A stretch of DNA of 64,000 nucleotides from HTCC2207 sp002685195 (GTDB lineage: Bacteria > Pseudomonadota > Gammaproteobacteria > Pseudomonadales > Porticoccaceae). The stretch's first letter is position 1, and the number at the start of each line of letters is the position of its first letter. Positions 61,114-64,000 of the stretch are shown here, in pieces. The stretch covers positions 434,001-498,000 of the forward strand of contig CP179212.1 in the NCBI GenBank assembly GCA_051201675.1, read 5' to 3'. The notes beneath the pieces are model-generated. The model was not told the origin of the DNA and ran no database searches. It saw nothing but the letters and a program-made list of their open reading frames with translations. Made by a program: the position numbers and the translations under genes.

Positions 61114-61329
61114 ATGAAAAACGAGATTCACCCAGCCTATAACGAATTAGTTGCAACATGTAGTTGCGGCAATGTTATAAAAGTCGGTTCAACGCGCACT
61201 GACGCGATCTACTTGGACGTATGTTCCTCTTGCCACCCATTTTATACGGGTAAGCAGAAGATCGTCGATTCAGGTGGTCGAATTGATCGCTTTAACAAGC
61301 GTTTTGGCGGAGCCAAAAAAGGCGCTTAA
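61114..61329 (+). CDS. rpmE: 50S ribosomal protein L31 (zinc-binding form)
   Basis: The 71-residue protein is bacterial L31, located at the central protuberance of the large subunit. It has all four zinc cysteines, Cys16, Cys18 (CSCG), Cys37 and Cys40 (CSSC), so it is the C+ form that releases zinc when starved. HPFYTGKQKIVDSGGRIDRFNKRF is the usual C-terminal half. The ATG at 61114 is preceded by GGAG; the longer frame to 61060 is not family sequence. Confidence 0.97.
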   Translation: MKNEIHPAYNELVATCSCGNVIKVGSTRTDAIYLDVCSSCHPFYTGKQKIVDSGGRIDRFNKRFGGAKKGA

Positions 61330-61356
61330 ACGCTCCGATCCTGAGATAACAGTTTA

Positions 61357-61398
61357 GAAATGCGGCTTAGACAACGTCTAAAGCCGCATTTTTTATTT
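61357..61398 (+). terminator. Strong Rho-independent terminator after rpmE
   Basis: ATGCGGCTTAGAC pairs with GTCTAAAGCCGCAT (about 13 pairs, one bulged A) around an AAC loop, followed by TTTTTT. It begins 28 bases beyond the stop codon. Confidence 0.92.
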
Positions 61399-61542
61399 GT
61401 GCTACTTTTTGGATTAAATGCAAGATGTACATTACAAGTTTTATGCCGCGTTTGAATTTTGGGAAATCTGGCTGAATTTTTGTCGATGAGATTGGCAAGG
61501 GTTATACTACTTTTGAATGGCAACTGTTTTGAGGAATGAACA

Positions 61543-61791
61543 TTGCGTGGAATCTGGTTATTTTTAAAGTTCTTGCTGCTTCTGATTTTTGTAGTGGTTG
61601 GAGCATTTTTTGCCATGGAAAATAGTCAGACTATAGGGGTTAGTTTTATCTTGTTTAATGGGCCAGATCTAAGCTCAGGTTTTTGGTTGCTTTTGTTTTT
61701 AGCAGGTGGTGTTGCTCTTGGAATTTTAGCTAGCTCCTTGCTTATCATGTCTTACCGACGTAAATTAGCTCGCGCTAACAAAAAGGATTAG
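61543..61791 (+). CDS. lapA: LapA-domain inner-membrane protein
   Basis: The 82-residue protein has two membrane helices (about 5-25 and 42-66) around the conserved ENSQTIGVSFILF segment and a basic tail with YRRKLARANKK, typical of LapA (DUF1049), the partner of LapB in control of LPS synthesis. The start is a TTG; GAGGA eleven bases upstream supports it and no ATG is in frame. It lies seven bases before pyrF, but lapB is not between them as it is in E. coli. Confidence 0.85.
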   Translation: MRGIWLFLKFLLLLIFVVVGAFFAMENSQTIGVSFILFNGPDLSSGFWLLLFLAGGVALGILASSLLIMSYRRKLARANKKD

Positions 61792-61798
61792 TGTCAAT

Positions 61799-62494
61799 AT
61801 GACTTCTGTGAACTCTAAGGTGATTGTGGCACTTGACTACAACAACTCAGAAGCGGCTCTAAAGCTTGCTGGCAGATTAGACCCTCAGCAATGCCGACTA
61901 AAGGTTGGTAAAGAGTTGTTCACTGCAGCTGGACCGTCCTTGGTTCAAGAGCTTGTTGAAGTTGGTTTCGATGTCTTTCTTGACTTGAAATTTCATGATA
62001 TTCCCAACACTGTTGCCAAAGCTGTAAGCGCGGCAGCAGACTTAGGGGTTTGGATGACTAATGTCCATGCATCTGGCGGCAGCAGTATGATGATTGCGGC
62101 AAAAAAGGCTCTAGTAGAAAAAAACAGTAAAATGCTATTGATTGGGGTGACTGTGCTAACCAGTATGGATGATTCTGATCTAGCAGAAATCGGGGTTAAT
62201 CAGGGCGCCGCTGAACAGGTATTAAAGTTAGCAAACCTTGCAAAACAATCGGGACTTGATGGGGTTGTTTGCTCTGCTCAAGAGGCAGAGAATCTAAAAT
62301 CCGCCCTAGGTATGGACTTTAAGTTAGTAACTCCCGGTATTCGACTTGCGGATAACTCGGCATATGATCAAAAAAGAGTAGTAACGCCAAAAGATGCCGT
62401 AGCCCTTGGCAGTGATTATTTAGTGATCGGTAGGCCTATTACCCAAGCGCTTGATCCCTTAGCAACGTTGACAGAAATCAACCAGTCCATTTAA
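61799..62494 (+). CDS. pyrF: Orotidine 5'-phosphate decarboxylase
   Basis: It catalyses the last step of UMP synthesis. The 231-residue barrel protein has VIVALDYNNSEAAL at the start, KVGKELFTAAGP, and the catalytic Lys-Asp cluster DLKFHDIPNTV. VTPGIRLADN and the phosphate motif LVIGRPITQA lie near the end. It is translated from the lapA transcript. Its TAA overlaps the stop of the opposite-strand GH16 gene. Confidence 0.96.
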   Translation: MTSVNSKVIVALDYNNSEAALKLAGRLDPQQCRLKVGKELFTAAGPSLVQELVEVGFDVFLDLKFHDIPNTVAKAVSAAADLGVWMTNVHASGGSSMMIAAKKALVEKNSKMLLIGVTVLTSMDDSDLAEIGVNQGAAEQVLKLANLAKQSGLDGVVCSAQEAENLKSALGMDFKLVTPGIRLADNSAYDQKRVVTPKDAVALGSDYLVIGRPITQALDPLATLTEINQSI

Positions 62495-63312
62495 TTAAAT
62501 TCATCAGACCAGATGAGATCATTTTCCTCATCATAAACTCGCACATAATCAATCGAGAGATCACCCTGTTCAAAAGTGGAATCTATGTCTTTTTCGATGG
62601 CAAAATTAAGCAACAAATAGTAGTCCTTATCAAAGGGCCATGTGCGCTTGTTTTTATCAGTTGGGGCATAGGTGTAATGGTTATCTCCATCAACAGCGAA
62701 GACCAATTTCTCAGCGCTCCAATCTAAAGAGTACAGATGAAATTCGGAAGAGATAGTAGGTATTGGTTGCCCACCGTGATTGACCGTATTACCAAAACTA
62801 GAGCGAGTATGTGTTGCACTTTGAGCGTAGTTTTGATTCCTTCCCCAGTGCTCGATGATGTCGATCTCTCCGCAATCTGGCCAAGGCTTTTTTCCAAAGC
62901 CCTTTTGCTCGAAATACGCACCTCTTTCTTTGATATCCTTAGGTAGCATCCAGATTGCAGGCCATGTGCCATGTCCATTCGGCATTTTTGCCCGCACTTC
63001 AACTCGACCATAGGTAAAAGCAAATTTAGAGTTTAGGCGCGCAGAGGTGTATTTCTTAACCACACCTTGATCTTTGAAAATCTCTTTTTTAGCCGTTATG
63101 GTCAATACACCATCGCTAACAGAGGCATTTTCGATGCGATTAGTGTAGTGCTGCTGCTCATTGCTAAACCAGCTGGTACCCTTGGGCAATATGGTTTGGT
63201 TAAACCATTTAGTTGAATCTACAGGCCTCCCATTTGAAACTGTTTCTGCAGAGGCGAACAAAGGAGAGATGGCTAATGAGGCTATCCCAGATATAAGGAG
63301 ATTTTTAATCAT
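62491..63312 (-). CDS. Secreted GH16 beta-glucanase, apparently circularly permuted
   Basis: The 273-residue enzyme has a signal peptide (cleavage near FASA) and the GH16 laminarinase core: TSWFSNEQQHYTNRIENA, VEVRAKMPNGHGTWPAIWMLP, and catalytic Glu149 and Glu154 in GEIDIIEHWG. The first beta-strand of canonical laminarinases, LxWSDEFxG, is missing before GRPVDSTKWF. Instead NDLIWSDEFN forms the last ten residues, after the usual C-terminal DYVRVY. Joining C- to N-terminus restores WSDEFN-GRPVDSTKW. The enzyme should still cleave beta-1,3-glucans such as laminarin, since GH16 termini are adjacent. Confidence 0.88.
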   Translation of the reverse strand: MIKNLLISGIASLAISPLFASAETVSNGRPVDSTKWFNQTILPKGTSWFSNEQQHYTNRIENASVSDGVLTITAKKEIFKDQGVVKKYTSARLNSKFAFTYGRVEVRAKMPNGHGTWPAIWMLPKDIKERGAYFEQKGFGKKPWPDCGEIDIIEHWGRNQNYAQSATHTRSSFGNTVNHGGQPIPTISSEFHLYSLDWSAEKLVFAVDGDNHYTYAPTDKNKRTWPFDKDYYLLLNFAIEKDIDSTFEQGDLSIDYVRVYDEENDLIWSDEFN

Positions 63313-63347
63313 GCAATCTATTCTCTAAAGGATCACGCTATTACATG

Positions 63348-64000
63348 TTAATTCTTTTGGAAAACTCTAACGTAATCGACGACCATTCGCTGAGGAAACA
63401 CTGTCGATGAATTTGGACTGCCGGGCCAATTGCCTCCTACAGCGATATTCATAACAAAGAAAAATTCTTCCCTAAAAGGTTGAGTCGAGTTAATCGTTTT
63501 ATAAGAATATCTTACATCATCAACATACCAACCAATGCCATTAACGTCCCACTGGATACTAAATACGTGGAATTCCTCAGAGAGGCTTGTGCTTAATTTA
63601 CGATAACCTCCTGTACTAACGGGCGAATAGCTGCCATTTAGACCATTATTATTCCAGTGCATTGTCCCAACTGCAGTGCGATCTCCATCAGGGTGCTTGT
63701 CTTGTGGTGAGTTTCCACCGACCATCTCCATGATGTCGATCTCTCCAGAATTTGGCCAACCCACGTCAGTAATATTTTTTCCAAGCATCCATAGGGCGGG
63801 CCAAATTCCAGCACCCTCGGGAAGTCGAGCGCGAACATCGATCCGGCCATATTTAAAGTTCTGCTTTCCCTGAGTCTTTAAGCGTGAAGCAGTATAGTTT
63901 TTCCCTTTGTATGCTTCTTGTTGGGCTCTTATAACAAGTAGGCCATCCTTTTGATATGCATTTCGACTAGTATGGTACTGAAGTTCATTATTACCCCAGC
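63348..64000 (-). CDS. GH16 beta-glucanase (partial, canonical order)
   Basis: The frame is open at the right edge; 217 codons are visible. The visible part starts WGNNELQYHTSRNAYQKDG and includes ASRLKTQGKQNFKYGRIDVRAR, PEGAGIWPALWMLG, the catalytic GEIDIMEMVGG and FFVMNIAVGGNWPG. It ends VDYVRVFQKN without an extra WSDEF strand, so its 3' end is standard for GH16 laminarinases. It lies 36 bases upstream of the permuted gene in the same direction, probably in one operon. Confidence 0.92.
   Translation of the reverse strand, partial: WGNNELQYHTSRNAYQKDGLLVIRAQQEAYKGKNYTASRLKTQGKQNFKYGRIDVRARLPEGAGIWPALWMLGKNITDVGWPNSGEIDIMEMVGGNSPQDKHPDGDRTAVGTMHWNNNGLNGSYSPVSTGGYRKLSTSLSEEFHVFSIQWDVNGIGWYVDDVRYSYKTINSTQPFREEFFFVMNIAVGGNWPGSPNSSTVFPQRMVVDYVRVFQKN

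Noticed and set aside
1..64000. CRISPR array, insertion sequence or rRNA genes
   Set aside because: No regularly spaced repeats, transposase motifs or rRNA sequences were recognised in either strand.

Overview
The window comes from a free-living gammaproteobacterium, most likely a marine heterotroph of the SAR92/OM60/Cellvibrionales kind. This placement is inferred from several things. There is a Pseudomonas-like block (hisBH, asmA, mutY, yggX, tRNA-Phe), a split class II ribonucleotide reductase (nrdJa/nrdJb) of Pseudomonas type, a divergent priA/rpmE pair, secreted GH16 beta-glucanases, and a SapC/TPR-sulfotransferase/TonB-receptor group typical of marine oligosaccharide users. Base composition looks moderately AT-leaning and even throughout. 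I see no prophage, insertion sequence, CRISPR array or rRNA operon.

Layout. 1-6.6 kb: end of an acyltransferase gene, an AI-2E-type permease, an NhaC-type antiporter, then a minus-strand pair of quinohaemoprotein dehydrogenase and FAD oxidoreductase. 6.6-12.6 kb: tRNA-Phe, yggX, mutY and asmA, divergent from hisB-hisH-DUF2288, then a short-chain dehydrogenase. 12.6-14.8 kb: selD-selU for selenium modification of tRNA. 14.8-22.8 kb: an AraC-type regulator divergent from the propionyl-CoA pathway (methylmalonyl-CoA mutase, pccB, pccA, meaB); pccB carries an internal frameshift at a classical slippery heptamer. 22.8-27.5 kb: beta-carbonic anhydrase, an atypical Nramp-family transporter, and nrdJb/nrdJa behind a candidate tandem NrdR site. 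27.9-30 kb: trpB-trpA, preceded by a short open frame with two adjacent Trp codons. 30-38.1 kb: small envelope proteins, a CoA-transferase/aminotransferase pair, and an NhaC antiporter with two secreted peptidase/amidohydrolase genes. 38.1-40.3 kb: an Lrp regulator divergent from an ornithine/lysine-type decarboxylase. 40.5-51.2 kb: a membrane-linked HTH protein, a DUF885 protein, and a cluster of SapC, a TPR-2OG oxygenase, a TPR-sulfotransferase and a TonB receptor. 51.5-58 kb: diamine degradation genes (aminotransferase, glutaryl-CoA dehydrogenase, CoA-transferase; divergent gamma-glutamyl hydrolase and gamma-glutamylpolyamine synthetase). 58-62.5 kb: housekeeping genes (SPOR protein, priA, rpmE, lapA, pyrF). 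62.5-64 kb: two GH16 glucanases, one of which looks circularly permuted.

How the genes fit together. The metabolic theme is degradation of amino acids, polyamines and short acyl-CoAs. The decarboxylase would make putrescine or cadaverine; the Spu/Puu-like enzymes and SpuC-gcdH-CoA-transferase operon could carry C4 and C5 diamines to succinate or glutaryl-CoA; odd-chain and branched acyl units would leave through propionyl-CoA and methylmalonyl-CoA. Two key enzymes here, methylmalonyl-CoA mutase and class II RNR, need adenosylcobalamin, yet no cobalamin synthesis gene is visible. The right edge begins a laminarin-type glucan-use region.

The observations most worth following are the permuted GH16 enzyme, the Trp-Trp reading frame that ends on the trpB start codon, the A_AAA_AAG frameshift in pccB, the SapC/sulfotransferase/receptor cluster, and the Nramp homologue lacking its metal-binding residues.
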